Below, in pieces: positions 29,410-39,242 of a DNA stretch of 64,000 bases (position 1 is its first letter; each line of letters begins with the position of its first letter). A program made the position numbers and the translations under genes. The notes under the pieces are model-generated. The model saw only the letters and a list, made by a program, of their open reading frames with translations, was not told the origin of the DNA and searched no databases. This stretch comes from WHSW01 sp963705955 (GTDB lineage: Bacteria > Actinomycetota > Thermoleophilia > Solirubrobacterales > 70-9): positions 1 to 64,000 of the forward strand of contig CAVPLH010000007.1 in assembly GCA_963705955.1 (NCBI GenBank), written 5' to 3'.

Positions 29410-30173
29410 GCACGGCTCAGATCCGCTTCTTCACCCTCTGGCGCCGGGAGCTGAACCGGTTCCTGAAGATCAAGAAGCAGACGATCGGCGCGCCGCTGCT
29501 CGAGACCTTCCTCTACATCTCCGTCTTCGGCGCCGCGCTCGGCTCCCGGATCGACACGCTGCACGGGTTCGACTACGTCGTCTTCGTGATCCCCGGGCTG
29601 ATCATGATGGCCTGGGCGATGAACTCGTTCTCCAACAACGCCTCCTCGATCCTGCAGCAGAAGTTCCAGGGGGCGATCCAGGACCAGCTCTCCTCGCCGG
29701 CCTCGCCGCTCGAGCTCCTGACCGCGTTCTCGCTCGGCGGCTTCACGCGCGGGCTCGCGGTCGCGGCGCTCACCTTCATCGCCGCCTCGCTGCTCGTCGA
29801 CCTGCCGGTCGAGCACATCCTCGTCCTCGTCCCGGCGCTGTTCCTGGTCGGGTTCTTCTTCGCCCAGCTCGGGGTCCTGATCGGGGTCCGCGCCGAGCAG
29901 TTCGACGACGTCGCGATCGCCCAGACCTTCGTCCTCCAGCCGCTGATCTTCCTCGGCGGGGTCTTCTACTCGGCGGCGCTGCTGCCGGAGCCGTTCCAGA
30001 CCCTGACCCACTTCAACCCCGTCTACTACATGATCAACCTGGTCCGCTACGGCTTCCTCGGCTTCACCGAGGCGAGCGTCGCGCTGTCGCTGCTCGCGCT
30101 CGCGGCGGCGACGGCGGCGTTGTTCGCGGTCAACCTGCGGCTGTTCTCGCAGGGCTACAAGCTCAGGGCCTGA
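29406..30173 (+). CDS. ABC-2-type transporter permease
   Basis: This 255-residue membrane protein has six likely helices and the ABC-2 signature near its end, FLGGVFYSAALLPEPFQTLT followed by HFNPVYYMINLVRYGFLG. The GTG at 29406 overlaps the ATPase stop. Its last eleven bases overlap the convergent sigma gene. Confidence 0.92.
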   Translation: MSTAQIRFFTLWRRELNRFLKIKKQTIGAPLLETFLYISVFGAALGSRIDTLHGFDYVVFVIPGLIMMAWAMNSFSNNASSILQQKFQGAIQDQLSSPASPLELLTAFSLGGFTRGLAVAALTFIAASLLVDLPVEHILVLVPALFLVGFFFAQLGVLIGVRAEQFDDVAIAQTFVLQPLIFLGGVFYSAALLPEPFQTLTHFNPVYYMINLVRYGFLGFTEASVALSLLALAAATAALFAVNLRLFSQGYKLRA

Positions 30174-31107
30174 ACAGCGCCACGAGCTGGGGGTCGATGA
30201 ACGCGTCGAGCCCGACGATCGTCTCGCCCTCGACCTCGAGCACGAGCACCCCGTGCGGAACCGCCGACCCGTCCTCGGCGGTCTCGTGCATCGCGACCGC
30301 GGGGCGGCCGTTGGCCCAGGTCGGGGCCACGTGGACGCGGTCGACGCCCGGGTGGCAGGGGCCGGCGGCGAAGAAGCCGACGATCTCGGCGGCGCTCGTG
30401 ATCGACGGCTGCGGCGGCATCCGCAGGACGGCGTCCTCGCGCAGCAGGGCGACGAGGTCGTCCATGTCGGCCCGCTCCCAGGCGTCGACGTAGCCGGCGA
30501 GCAGATCGCGCTGGCTCGGCGCCGCGGCGGTCCGCGAGCTCGCCGGGAGCTCGGCGTCGATCGTCGCCCGCGCCCGCTGCAGGCCGCTGTTGACCGCGGC
30601 GACGGTCGACTCGAGCAGCTCGGCGACCTCGGGCGCGGTCCAGCCGAGCACGTCGCGAAGGATCAGGATCGCCCGCTGGCGGCCGGGCAGCCGCTGGATC
30701 GCGGTCAGGAAGGCGAGCTCGACCCCCTCGCGCATCGCGTAGCGGGCCGCCGGGTCGACGATCGGCGTCTCGGCCTCCTCGAGGCGCCGGTCGGGGTACG
30801 GGTAGACGGGCTCCGGGCGGCGCGGGCGCCGCTCGAGCTCGTCGAGGCAGGCGTTGGTCGCGATCCGGTAGAGCCAGGTCTCGATCGAGGAGCGGCGCTC
30901 GAAGCGCTCCAGCGTTCGCCAGGCGCGCATCAGCGTCTCCTGGACGACGTCCTCGGCGTCGTGCGGCGAGCCGAGCATCCGGTAGCAGTGGACCTCGAGC
31001 GCCCGCCGGTGCGGCTCGACCAGATCGCGGAAGGCGCGCTCGTCGCCGGCCTGCGCGGCGGCGATCAGGCCTCGCTGCTCGGTCTTGTCGTCGATGGCTG
31101 GGCGCAC
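30163..31107 (-). CDS. ECF sigma factor with SnoaL-like C-terminal domain (SigJ/SigG type)
   Basis: Region 2 reads VEPHRRALEVHCYRMLGSPH and DAEDVVQETLMRAWRTLERF. Region 4 reads LPGRQRAILILRDVLGWTAP and EVAELLESTVAAVNSGLQRA. A SnoaL-like domain follows (LLAGYVDAWERADMDDLVAL, GVLVLEVEGETIVGLDAF). In ECF factors of this class the extra domain can replace an anti-sigma. 314 residues, GTG start at 31107. Confidence 0.9.
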   Translation of the reverse strand: MRPAIDDKTEQRGLIAAAQAGDERAFRDLVEPHRRALEVHCYRMLGSPHDAEDVVQETLMRAWRTLERFERRSSIETWLYRIATNACLDELERRPRRPEPVYPYPDRRLEEAETPIVDPAARYAMREGVELAFLTAIQRLPGRQRAILILRDVLGWTAPEVAELLESTVAAVNSGLQRARATIDAELPASSRTAAAPSQRDLLAGYVDAWERADMDDLVALLREDAVLRMPPQPSITSAAEIVGFFAAGPCHPGVDRVHVAPTWANGRPAVAMHETAEDGSAVPHGVLVLEVEGETIVGLDAFIDPQLVALFRP

Positions 31108-31220
31108 GCTCTCATCTCTATAGACGATCGGCGGGGCGAAAACTCATCGGTGACTTCGGCCCCGGCGGGCCGTCTAACCGGTTGATGAGCCCGATTCCCG
31201 ACGACCGACGGAGGACGTCG

Positions 31221-32635
31221 ATGAGCGACCAAACGACCCGCCGCTGGACCGTAGCGCTGACCGCGATCGGATCGCTGATGGCGGCCCTCGACACGCTCGT
31301 CGTCGCCTCGGCGCTCGGAACGATCCGGCTCGACCTCGGCGCCTCGGTCGCCCAGCTCGAATGGACCGTGAACGCCTACAACCTGAGCTTCGCCGTGCTG
31401 CTGATCACCGGCGCCGCGCTCGGCGACCGGCTCGGCCGCCGGCGGATGTACGCCGTCGGGCTGACCCTCTTCGCGCTCGCCTCCGCCGCCTGCGCGCTCG
31501 CCCCGAGCGTCGGACTGCTGATCGCAGCGCGCGCGGTCCAGGGCGCCGGCGCGGCGCTCGTGATGCCGCTCGGGCTGGCGCTGCTCAGCGCCGCCTTCCC
31601 GCCCGAGCGCCGCGGCGCCGCGATCGGGATGTTCAGCGCGATCACCGGGGTCGCGGTCGCGCTCGGCCCGCTGGTCGGCGGCGCGGTCGTCGAGGGGATC
31701 GACTGGGAGTGGATCTTCTGGCTCAACGTGCCGATCGGCCTGATCGCGGCGCCGCTCGTGCTCGCCAGGGTGCGCGAGAGCTTCGGCTCGGCGACCTCGC
31801 TCGACCTGCCCGGGCTGGCGCTCGTCACCGGCGCGGCGCTCGGCATCGTCTGGGGGCTGGTGCGCGCCAACGACGCCGGCTGGGGGAGCTTCGAGGTGAT
31901 CGGTTCGCTGGCCGCCGGCATCGGGCTCGCGATCGCCTTCGTCGCCTGGGAGATCCGTGCCCGCGAGCCGATGCTGGCGATGCGGCTGTTCGCGCAGCGC
32001 TCGTTCTCGGCCGGCAACGCGGCGATCTTCTTCACCTTCGCCTCCCTGTTCAGCTGCGTGTTCCTGTTCGCGCAGTTCCTGCAGACCTCGCTCGGCTACG
32101 GCCCGCTCGACGCCGGGCTGCGCCTGATCCCGTGGACGATCACCTTCATCCTCGTCGCCCCGGCCGCCGGCGCGCTCGCCGATCGGATCGGCGAGCGCCC
32201 GCTGATGCTCGGCGGGCTCCTGCTGCAGACGGTCGGCCTCGTCTGGATCGCGGTGATCGCCGACCCGGTGCCCGCGTACTCACAGCTCGTCGTCCCGTTC
32301 GTCGTCGCCGGGGTCGGGGTCTCGCTGGCGATCCCGTCGGCGCAGAACGCGGTCGTCGGCGGGGTCGAGGTCGGGGAGCTCGGCAAGGCGGCCGGCGCGA
32401 ACAGCATGATGCGCGAGCTCGGCGGGGTGTTCGGGATCGCGGTCGTCGTCGCCGTCTTCGCCGCGGTCGGCGGCTACTGCGTCGGCGGCGACCTTCGCAC
32501 ACGGACTCGCCGCCGCCGTCGGCGTCGCCGCCGGGCTCTCGCTCGCCGGGGCGCTCGTCGCCCTGGCGCTGCCCCGGCGGTCGGATGGCGGGCGGCGGGA
32601 TCGGCGCCGAGCCGGTGCCCGAGGGGAGGAGCTGA
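31221..32635 (+). CDS. DHA2-family MFS transporter, one or two frameshifts near the end
   Basis: The ATG at 31221 follows GGAGGA. Fourteen helices are expected; motifs are MAALDTLVVASALGTIRLDL, TGAALGDRLGRRRMYAVGLT and GPLVGGAVVEGIDWEWIFWL. The frame changes near 32485 within AVFAAVGGY and again near 32590, giving the stop at 32635. A drug-export role is inferred from family. The sigma gene is divergent and could control it. Confidence 0.85.
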
Positions 32636-32637
32636 CC

Positions 32638-32934
32638 GTGCGCCGGACGGTGGTCCGCTACCGGGTCAAGCCGCAGTTCGTCGACCTCAACGTCGAGCTC
32701 GTGCGGGCCGTCTACGAGGAGCTCCGCGAGGCCGACCCGCCCGGGTTCCGCTACGCGACCTTCCAGCTCGACGACGAGGTCAGCTTCGTCCACGTCGCGA
32801 TCTCCGAGTCGGATCCGCCGCCGCTGCCGGGCCTCGAGGCCTTCCGGCGCTTCCAGCGGGGGATCGCCGAGCGCTGCGACGAGCCGCCGGTGGTCAGCGA
32901 GGCCCGCGAGGTCGGGTCGTTTCGGTTCGGATGA
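32638..32934 (+). CDS. small conserved hypothetical protein (ABM-like fold possible)
   Basis: A GTG at 32638 starts RRTVVRYRVKPQFVDLNVEL. The 98-residue product continues GFRYATFQLDDEVSFVHVAI and ends EAREVGSFRFG. The alternating beta-alpha pattern resembles dimeric alpha/beta-barrel (antibiotic monooxygenase-like) proteins. It follows the MFS gene by two bases. Confidence 0.6.
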   Translation: MRRTVVRYRVKPQFVDLNVELVRAVYEELREADPPGFRYATFQLDDEVSFVHVAISESDPPPLPGLEAFRRFQRGIAERCDEPPVVSEAREVGSFRFG

Positions 32935-32967
32935 GGCCGTCGCCGGCCGTTCCGCGCCCGGCGAAGG

Positions 32968-33462
32968 TCAGCCGGCGGCGATCGAGGCGTCCGCCGGAGC
33001 GGATGCGGGCCGGGATCTGAGCGCCACGGTGATCTCGGCGATCGCCCCGCGCATCGGGTCGCTGAGACAGTTACCCGCGATTCCGAGCAGCCCGCCCGGC
33101 TTGACCGCCTCGGGTGCCTCCTCGGCGACGTCGAGCAAGAAGCGGCGGTAGGCCTCGACCTCCTCCGGGCTCGCCTTGCGCTCCATCAGCGCGATCGATT
33201 CCCGGACCCGGGCGAGGCCGTCGCTGCGCAGCCGGATCACGTCGCCGTAGCGTTCCGCGTCGATCGGCGGCGGCTGCGCGGCGATCTCCTCGACCAGGGC
33301 CTGATGCCCGAGTCGTCGCCGGGCCTCGGCGTAGGCGCGGCTCATCGAGAGGCTCGCGGGTCTCGCCCCGCAATCGGCGGTTGCGGCGATCAGGCCGGCG
33401 AGCGCGGGTGCCTCGGCGACCTGGCGCCACTCCTCGGGGTCGAAGTCTGCCTTCTCGGTCAT
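32968..33462 (-). CDS. helical hypothetical protein, paralogue of the gene at 42.2-42.6 kb
   Basis: The ATG at 33462 starts MTEKADFDPEEWRQVAEAPA. A second copy of the family lies at 42165-42635 (MTTKAEFNAEEWQRVTEGPA). Both share ALAGLI, a central YxEA helix, DGLARVRES and a glycine-rich GG(L/F)LG turn. The family is common in my memory of actinobacterial genomes but has no function I can name. About 164 residues. Confidence 0.65.
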   Translation of the reverse strand: MTEKADFDPEEWRQVAEAPALAGLIAATADCGARPASLSMSRAYAEARRRLGHQALVEEIAAQPPPIDAERYGDVIRLRSDGLARVRESIALMERKASPEEVEAYRRFLLDVAEEAPEAVKPGGLLGIAGNCLSDPMRGAIAEITVALRSRPASAPADASIAAG

Positions 33463-33760
33463 CGTGCTCCTCCTTGAGTTGCTCCCTTGCGACGGAGACT
33501 GCCCACCGGTGTCGGCAGCAAACGCCGCGCCGCGAATCTTGGCCGGATCGTCCATCGATGCTGGGACTTTTGGCCGACGCTGATAACTCCGGGCGCGACC
33601 CTCGGAGCCGTTCGCCGCTACTTGGCGGGGCCGACTCACTCCCTAACCGAGGTTAACACAAGTTTCACCGAGCTTAGGCAACGCTCGTGACGATCCTCAC
33701 GCTTTTGTCGAGCGAAAATCGTCGCACTTACGCATAACTAGCGCGTCTCTTGGACGGAAA

Positions 33761-35011
33761 TTGACTAAAGACTTGACAAATCGAGGGCCGTGTGAAAGTA
33801 ATTCCGGCGCTTTGAGGAAGAGGGGTTCGCTGGCCTCCCTGAGGGAGGGCAACCGGAAACGGGTGATCGATGCATTGCGCGAACGCGGCGTCGCGAGCCG
33901 TGCCGAGCTGGCGCGGATCACCGGCCTGTCGCGTTCCACGGTCTCGACGATCGTCGGCGACCTGCTCGAGGCCGGCGTCGCGGGAGAGCGCGACGGTCAG
34001 CCCGCGGGCGAGACGCATGCGGGCCGCCCGCCGGTGATGGTCTCCCTGACCGACTCCGCGGGGCTGGCGCTCGGGATCGACTTCGGACACCGCCACCTGC
34101 GGGTCGCGGTCGCCGACCTCTCCCACACGGTGCTCGCGGAGACCTGGCGGGAGATGGACGTCGACCACTCCTCCGAGGAGGGCCTCGAGACCGCGGTCGA
34201 GTTCGTCGACCACGTGCTCGAGGACGCCGGCGTGGACCGCGGGCGGGTGATCGGGGTCGGGATGGGGTTGCCGGCGCCGATCGATCTGACGACCGGCGCC
34301 GTGCAGGCCGCCTCGATCCTCCCCGGGTGGGTGGGCGTCGACGCGGCCGCCGAGGCGAGCGCTCGCCTCGGGCTGCCCGTCCAGGTCGAGAACGACGCCA
34401 ACCTCGGCGCGCTCGCGGAGCTCGTCTGGGGCGCCGCGAAGGGCAAGTCCGAGGTCGCCTACATCAAGGCCTCCTCCGGAATCGGTGCCGGGCTGATCTC
34501 CGACGGGCGCCTCCAGCACGGCGTCAGCGGGACCGCCGGCGAGATCGGCCACACCGTGATCGTCGAGGGAGGACCGGTTTGCCGATGCGGAAACCGGGGC
34601 TGCCTCGAGACGCTCGCCTCCTCGCGGGCGATCGCGGCGCTGCTCAGCGGCAGCCGCGGCGAGGAGATCTCGAGCCGGCGGTTGCTCGAGCTGTTCGCCT
34701 CCGGCGACGCGGCGACCGAGCGCCTGATCGGCGATGCGGGGAGGGCGATCGGGGTCGCGGTCGCGAACCTCTGCAACCTGCTCAACCCGGAGTGCGTGAT
34801 CGTCGGCGGCGACCTCAGCGTCGCCGGCGAGGTGTTGCTCGGGCCGCTGCGCGACTCGGTTCGCCGCAACGCGATCCCGAGCGCCGGCGAGCAGCTCGAG
34901 GTCGTCGGCGGCGTGCTCGGAGAGCGCGCCGAGCTGCTCGGCGCGCTGGCGCTGGTGATGCACGAATCGGACCGTTTCGCGACCCCGGAGCGCCTCAGCG
35001 AGGCGGCGTGA
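33761..35011 (+). CDS. ROK-family transcriptional regulator (XylR-like)
   Basis: The N-terminal winged helix reads VIDALRERGVASRAELARIT and GLSRSTVSTIVGDLLEAGVA. The ROK sugar-kinase-like part reads LALGIDFGHRHLRVAVADLS and VENDANLGALAELVWGAAKG. The zinc motif is GEIGHTVIVEGGPVCRCGNR with GCLETLAS. The nominal TTG at 33761 may be too early; TTG 33812 (ALRKRGSLASLREG) is in frame and fits better with the promoter-like sequence. It precedes a sugar ABC operon on the same strand and very probably represses it until sugar binds. Confidence 0.9.
   Translation: MTKDLTNRGPCESNSGALRKRGSLASLREGNRKRVIDALRERGVASRAELARITGLSRSTVSTIVGDLLEAGVAGERDGQPAGETHAGRPPVMVSLTDSAGLALGIDFGHRHLRVAVADLSHTVLAETWREMDVDHSSEEGLETAVEFVDHVLEDAGVDRGRVIGVGMGLPAPIDLTTGAVQAASILPGWVGVDAAAEASARLGLPVQVENDANLGALAELVWGAAKGKSEVAYIKASSGIGAGLISDGRLQHGVSGTAGEIGHTVIVEGGPVCRCGNRGCLETLASSRAIAALLSGSRGEEISSRRLLELFASGDAATERLIGDAGRAIGVAVANLCNLLNPECVIVGGDLSVAGEVLLGPLRDSVRRNAIPSAGEQLEVVGGVLGERAELLGALALVMHESDRFATPERLSEAA
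33773..33802 (+). promoter_or_regulatory. candidate promoter for the ROK regulator
   Basis: TTGACA at 33773-33778 is followed after 16-18 bases by AAAGTA or AGTAAT (33795-33802). The preceding 300 bases (33463-33760) hold no gene; they are AT-richer than the surroundings and include a short TAACC-GA-GGTTA palindrome near 33644. If this promoter is real, transcription starts near 33808. That puts the TTG at 33812 at the extreme 5' end and makes the nominal start at 33761 too early. Confidence 0.35.
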
Positions 35012-35108
35012 GTTTTGATTGACGACAAGCGGAGCGCGACGCATGCGGCGCGCGAGAGAGGAGACAGTGCGGTGATGACCCGGTTCGTAGATATCGAGGA
35101 GGTTTCAG

Positions 35109-36227
35109 GTGGTTGAGAGGATTTGGCGGACGCGGCTGATCGTGCCGCTCGTCGGGCTCGTCGGGGCGCTGGGCCTCGCCGCGTGCGGGAGCAGCGACGA
35201 CAGCAGCGACAGCACGTCTGCTTCGGGGGGCAGTGGCACGATCGGCTTCCTGCTCCCGGAGACGGAGACGGCCCGCTACGAGACCCAGGACAAGCCGTTG
35301 TTCGAGCAGAAGGTCGCGGAGCTGTGCCCGGACTGCGACATCCTGTACCAGAACGCCGATCAGGACCCGACCAAGCAGCAGTCGCAGGTCGAGGCGATGG
35401 TCACCCAGGGCGTCGACGTGATGGTGCTCGACCCGGTCGACTCGACCTCGGCGGCCGGGATGGTCACCCGCGCCACGCAGGCAGACATCCCGGTGATCAG
35501 CTATGACCGGCTGATCCTGAACGCCGATCTCGCGGCCTACGCCGAGTTCAACAGCCCGGAGGTCGGCAAGCAGCAGGGCACGGCGCTCAGTGAGAAGCTC
35601 GCCGACGACGGCAACCCGAAGGGGCCGATCGTGCAGATCAACGGCGACCCGAAGGACAACAACGCGAAGTTGTTCAAGGAGGGCGCGACCTCGGTGTTCC
35701 AGGCGAAGGGGATCGACGTCGCACAGGAGTACGACACCCCCGACTGGCTGCCCGAGAACGCCCAGAAGGAGATGGACCAGGCGATCACGGCGACCGGCAA
35801 GGACGGCTTCCACGGCGTCCTCGCCGCGAACGACGGCACCGCCGGCGGCGCGATCGCGGCGCTCAAGGCGGCGGGCATCGACCCGACGACGATCCCGGTC
35901 ACCGGGCAGGACGCCGAGCTGGCAGCGATCCAGCGGATCCTCGCAGGCGAGCAGTACATGACGGTCTACAAGCCGATCAAGCCGCTCGCCGACAACGCCG
36001 CGACGCTCGCGGTGGCGGTCGTCAACGGCGAGGACCCGGCGAGCTCCGACGTCATCAACGGCGAGGAGGACAACGAGACCGAGCAGGTGCCGGCGGCGAT
36101 CACCGACACGATCCCCGTGTTCGAGGACAACGTCAAGGACACGGTGGTCAAGGACGGGTACTGGTCGGCGAAGGAGATCTGCACGCAGCAGTACGCGCAG
36201 GACTGCAAGGACGCAGGTATCTCGTAG
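35109..36227 (+). CDS. sugar ABC transporter substrate-binding lipoprotein (XylF/RbsB type)
   Basis: GTG 35109 is preceded by AGGAGG. The signal peptide ends in the lipobox LGALGLAAC, followed by a Ser-rich linker. The periplasmic-binding type I fold shows TIGFLLPETETARYETQDKP, VDVMVLDPVDSTSAAGMVTR, IPVISYDRLILNADLAAYAE and VLAANDGTAGGAIAALKAAG. Length 372. The profile is xylose/ribose-like. Followed by ATPase and permease. Confidence 0.9.
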   Translation: MVERIWRTRLIVPLVGLVGALGLAACGSSDDSSDSTSASGGSGTIGFLLPETETARYETQDKPLFEQKVAELCPDCDILYQNADQDPTKQQSQVEAMVTQGVDVMVLDPVDSTSAAGMVTRATQADIPVISYDRLILNADLAAYAEFNSPEVGKQQGTALSEKLADDGNPKGPIVQINGDPKDNNAKLFKEGATSVFQAKGIDVAQEYDTPDWLPENAQKEMDQAITATGKDGFHGVLAANDGTAGGAIAALKAAGIDPTTIPVTGQDAELAAIQRILAGEQYMTVYKPIKPLADNAATLAVAVVNGEDPASSDVINGEEDNETEQVPAAITDTIPVFEDNVKDTVVKDGYWSAKEICTQQYAQDCKDAGIS

Positions 36228-36266
36228 GAAAAAAGGGGTATCCGGAAGCGCGAGGAGAGGCGAGAG

Positions 36267-37084
<818 letters not shown>

Positions 37085-37088
<4 letters not shown>

Positions 37089-37147
37089 GCGCGGAGCCAC
37101 GAACAAGGAGGGGTCGCGTGAGGCGAAGCGCGATCAACGGACTATGA
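37085..37147 (+). CDS. 20-codon ORF bridging ATPase and permease, start-region duplication
   Basis: The ATPase stop overlaps an ATG at 37085 (CTATGAGC) that opens MSAEPRTRRGRVRRSAINGL. Its stop overlaps the permease ATG at 37144 in the same CTATGAGC context. The two ATG regions match: ACTATGAGC followed by an xCxGAGCC pattern. It looks like a local duplication of the gene start. The mini-ORF may keep translation coupled; it may also be chance. Confidence 0.35.
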
Positions 37148-38358
37148 GCACCGAGCCCGCGACGATCGGCACCGCGCCCGCGGAGGAGGCCGAGGGCCTC
37201 TCGCTCCGGAGGGCGATGCGGGCACTCGCCCGCGGCGACCTCGCCTCGGTCCGGGTGCTGATCGGGATCGCGGTCATCTGGACGATCTTCCAGCTCGCCA
37301 ACGACCGCTTCCTCTCCGCCGTAAACCTCTCCAATCTCACCCTGCAGATCGCCGCCGTGGCGACGATCTCGATCGGCGTCGTGCTCGTCCTGCTGCTCGG
37401 CGAGATCGATCTCTCGATCGGCGCGGTCAGCGGGCTCGCCGCCGGCGTGATGGCAGTGCTCAGCGTCCAGCACGGCTGGGCGCCGCTGCTCGGTCTGCTC
37501 GCCGGGCTCGGAGTGGGGACGGCGATCGGGCTGTTCACCGGGTTCATGGTCACCACCTTCGGGATCCCCTCGTTCGTGGTCACGCTCGCGGGGCTGCTCG
37601 GCTGGCAGGGGGCGTTGTTATACGTGCTCGGCGACACAGGCTCGGTCAACCTGCCGCCGAGCATCATCACCGACCTGACGACGACCTTCTTCGACCCGGC
37701 GGTCGGCTGGGCGATCGGAATCGCCGCGATCGCCGCCTACGCCGCCAGCCTCCTGCTCGCCCGCCGCCGCCGGCTCGCCGCCGGGCTCGAGGTCGGGCCG
37801 CCGACCGGGATGATCGTCCGCCTGGTCCTGGTCTCGATCGCGATTCTGGTGACGATCGCGGTCCTCAACGAGGACCGCGGCGTGCCGCTCGCGGGGCTGA
37901 TCGTCGTCCTGCTGACCGTCATCTTCACGTTCATCACCGAGCGGACCCGCTACGGGCGCCACATCTTCGCCGTCGGCGGCAACGCCGAGGCGGCGCGCCG
38001 CGCCGGGATCAGGATCAACCGGATCAAGATCAGCGTCTTCACGCTCGCCTCGACCCTGGCGGCCGCGGGCGGCATCCTCGCCGCCTCGCGCCTCCTGTCG
38101 GTGAACCAGCAGTCAGGCTCGGGCGACGTGCTCCTGCTCGCGATCGCGGGCCCGGTGATCGCCGGGACGAGCCTGTTCGGCGGCCGCGGCTACGTCTGGT
38201 CGGCGCTGCTCGGGGCGCTCGTGATCGGCTCGATCTCCAACGGCATGGACCTGCTGGCGCTCGACTCCGACGTCAAGTTCATGATCACGGGCGCCGTCCT
38301 GCTCGCGGCGGTGACGATCGACGCGGTGACCGCGCGGCGCCGCCAAGCGGCCCGCTGA
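37144..38358 (+). CDS. sugar ABC transporter permease (XylH-like)
   Basis: The 404-residue membrane protein has about ten helices: FLSAVNLSNLTLQIAAVATI, GVVLVLLLGEIDLSIGAVSG (conserved EIDLS) and GIPSFVVTLAGLLGWQGALL. Further on come RYGRHIFAVGGNAEAARRAG (conserved GGN.EAARRAGI), and it ends in VTARRRQAAR. It completes the transporter with the two genes before it. Confidence 0.93.
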   Translation: MSTEPATIGTAPAEEAEGLSLRRAMRALARGDLASVRVLIGIAVIWTIFQLANDRFLSAVNLSNLTLQIAAVATISIGVVLVLLLGEIDLSIGAVSGLAAGVMAVLSVQHGWAPLLGLLAGLGVGTAIGLFTGFMVTTFGIPSFVVTLAGLLGWQGALLYVLGDTGSVNLPPSIITDLTTTFFDPAVGWAIGIAAIAAYAASLLLARRRRLAAGLEVGPPTGMIVRLVLVSIAILVTIAVLNEDRGVPLAGLIVVLLTVIFTFITERTRYGRHIFAVGGNAEAARRAGIRINRIKISVFTLASTLAAAGGILAASRLLSVNQQSGSGDVLLLAIAGPVIAGTSLFGGRGYVWSALLGALVIGSISNGMDLLALDSDVKFMITGAVLLAAVTIDAVTARRRQAAR

Positions 38359-38381
38359 TCTCCGACCGCGACGACCGGCGG

Positions 38382-39233
38382 CTGCGGTTCGCGGTCGGGG
38401 CGCCGAACGTCCGCGAGTACGGCGACCCGCGACTGCTGGTCGAGCTCGGCCGGGCCGCCGAGGCGTCGGGCTGGGACGGCTTCTTCGTCTGGGACCACCT
38501 CGCCTACCGGGAACCGGGTGCGCCGGTCGCCGACCCCTGGGTGGTGATCGGCGCCCTGGCCGCGAGCACCGAGCGGCTGCGCCTCGGGGTCCTGGTCTGC
38601 GGGCTCGCCCGCCGGCGGCCGTGGAAGGTGGCGCGAGAGACGGCCTCGCTCGACGTCCTCTCGAACGGCCGGCTCGTCTTCGGAGCCGGGCTCGGATCGC
38701 TGGCCGAGGAGGAGTTCGAGCGCTTCGGGGAGGAGCCGGACGCGAGGGTCAGGGCGGCGAAGCTCGACGAGGGGCTCGAGATCGTCGCCGGGCTCTGGAG
38801 CGGCGAGCCGTTCGAGCACCGCGGCGAGCAGTTCACGGTCCGCGAGACCTGCTTCCGGCCGCCGCCCGTGCAGCGGCCCCGGATCCCGGTCTGGATCGGC
38901 GGCCGGTGGCCGGCGCGGCCGCCGTTTCGCCGTGCGGCGCGCTGGGACGGGGTCTTTCCGACCCATCGCGAGGTCGGTGAGGCCGAGACGATGACCCCGG
39001 ATCAGCTGCGCGAGATCGTCGCCTACACGAGCGCGCACCGCCAGGCGGCGACCCGGTTCGACGTCGTGATCGAGGGCCAGACCCCGGGCCTGGAGCCGGC
39101 GCGCGAGCTCGAGTCGCTCGACGTCTATCGCGACGCCGGGCTGACGTGGTGGATCGAGAAGCTGGGCTGGTTTCGCGGCCCGCTCGAGACGATGCGGGCA
39201 CGGATCGACTCCGGGCCGCCGCGGGACGGATAA
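38382..39233 (+). CDS. LLM-class flavin-dependent oxidoreductase
   Basis: The frame is open from the end of the permease gene, and the natural N-terminus RFAVGAPNVREYGDPRLLVE begins at a CTG (38382), so the start codon is unclear. Typical parts are ASGWDGFFVWDHLAYREPG, ERLRLGVLVCGLARRRPWKV, LDVLSNGRLVFGAGLGSLAE and PRIPVWIGGRW. About 283 residues. The luciferase-like fold binds FMN or F420. In this operon it may act on the imported sugar or a derivative; that is inference. Confidence 0.82.
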   Translation: MRFAVGAPNVREYGDPRLLVELGRAAEASGWDGFFVWDHLAYREPGAPVADPWVVIGALAASTERLRLGVLVCGLARRRPWKVARETASLDVLSNGRLVFGAGLGSLAEEEFERFGEEPDARVRAAKLDEGLEIVAGLWSGEPFEHRGEQFTVRETCFRPPPVQRPRIPVWIGGRWPARPPFRRAARWDGVFPTHREVGEAETMTPDQLREIVAYTSAHRQAATRFDVVIEGQTPGLEPARELESLDVYRDAGLTWWIEKLGWFRGPLETMRARIDSGPPRDG

Positions 39234-39242
39234 CGCGGAGCG

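Noticed and set aside
33773..33802. Promoter as proof of a leaderless ROK gene
   Set aside because: The TTGACA match and spacing are good but a single site in 300 AT-richer bases is not proof; kept only as a low-confidence feature.
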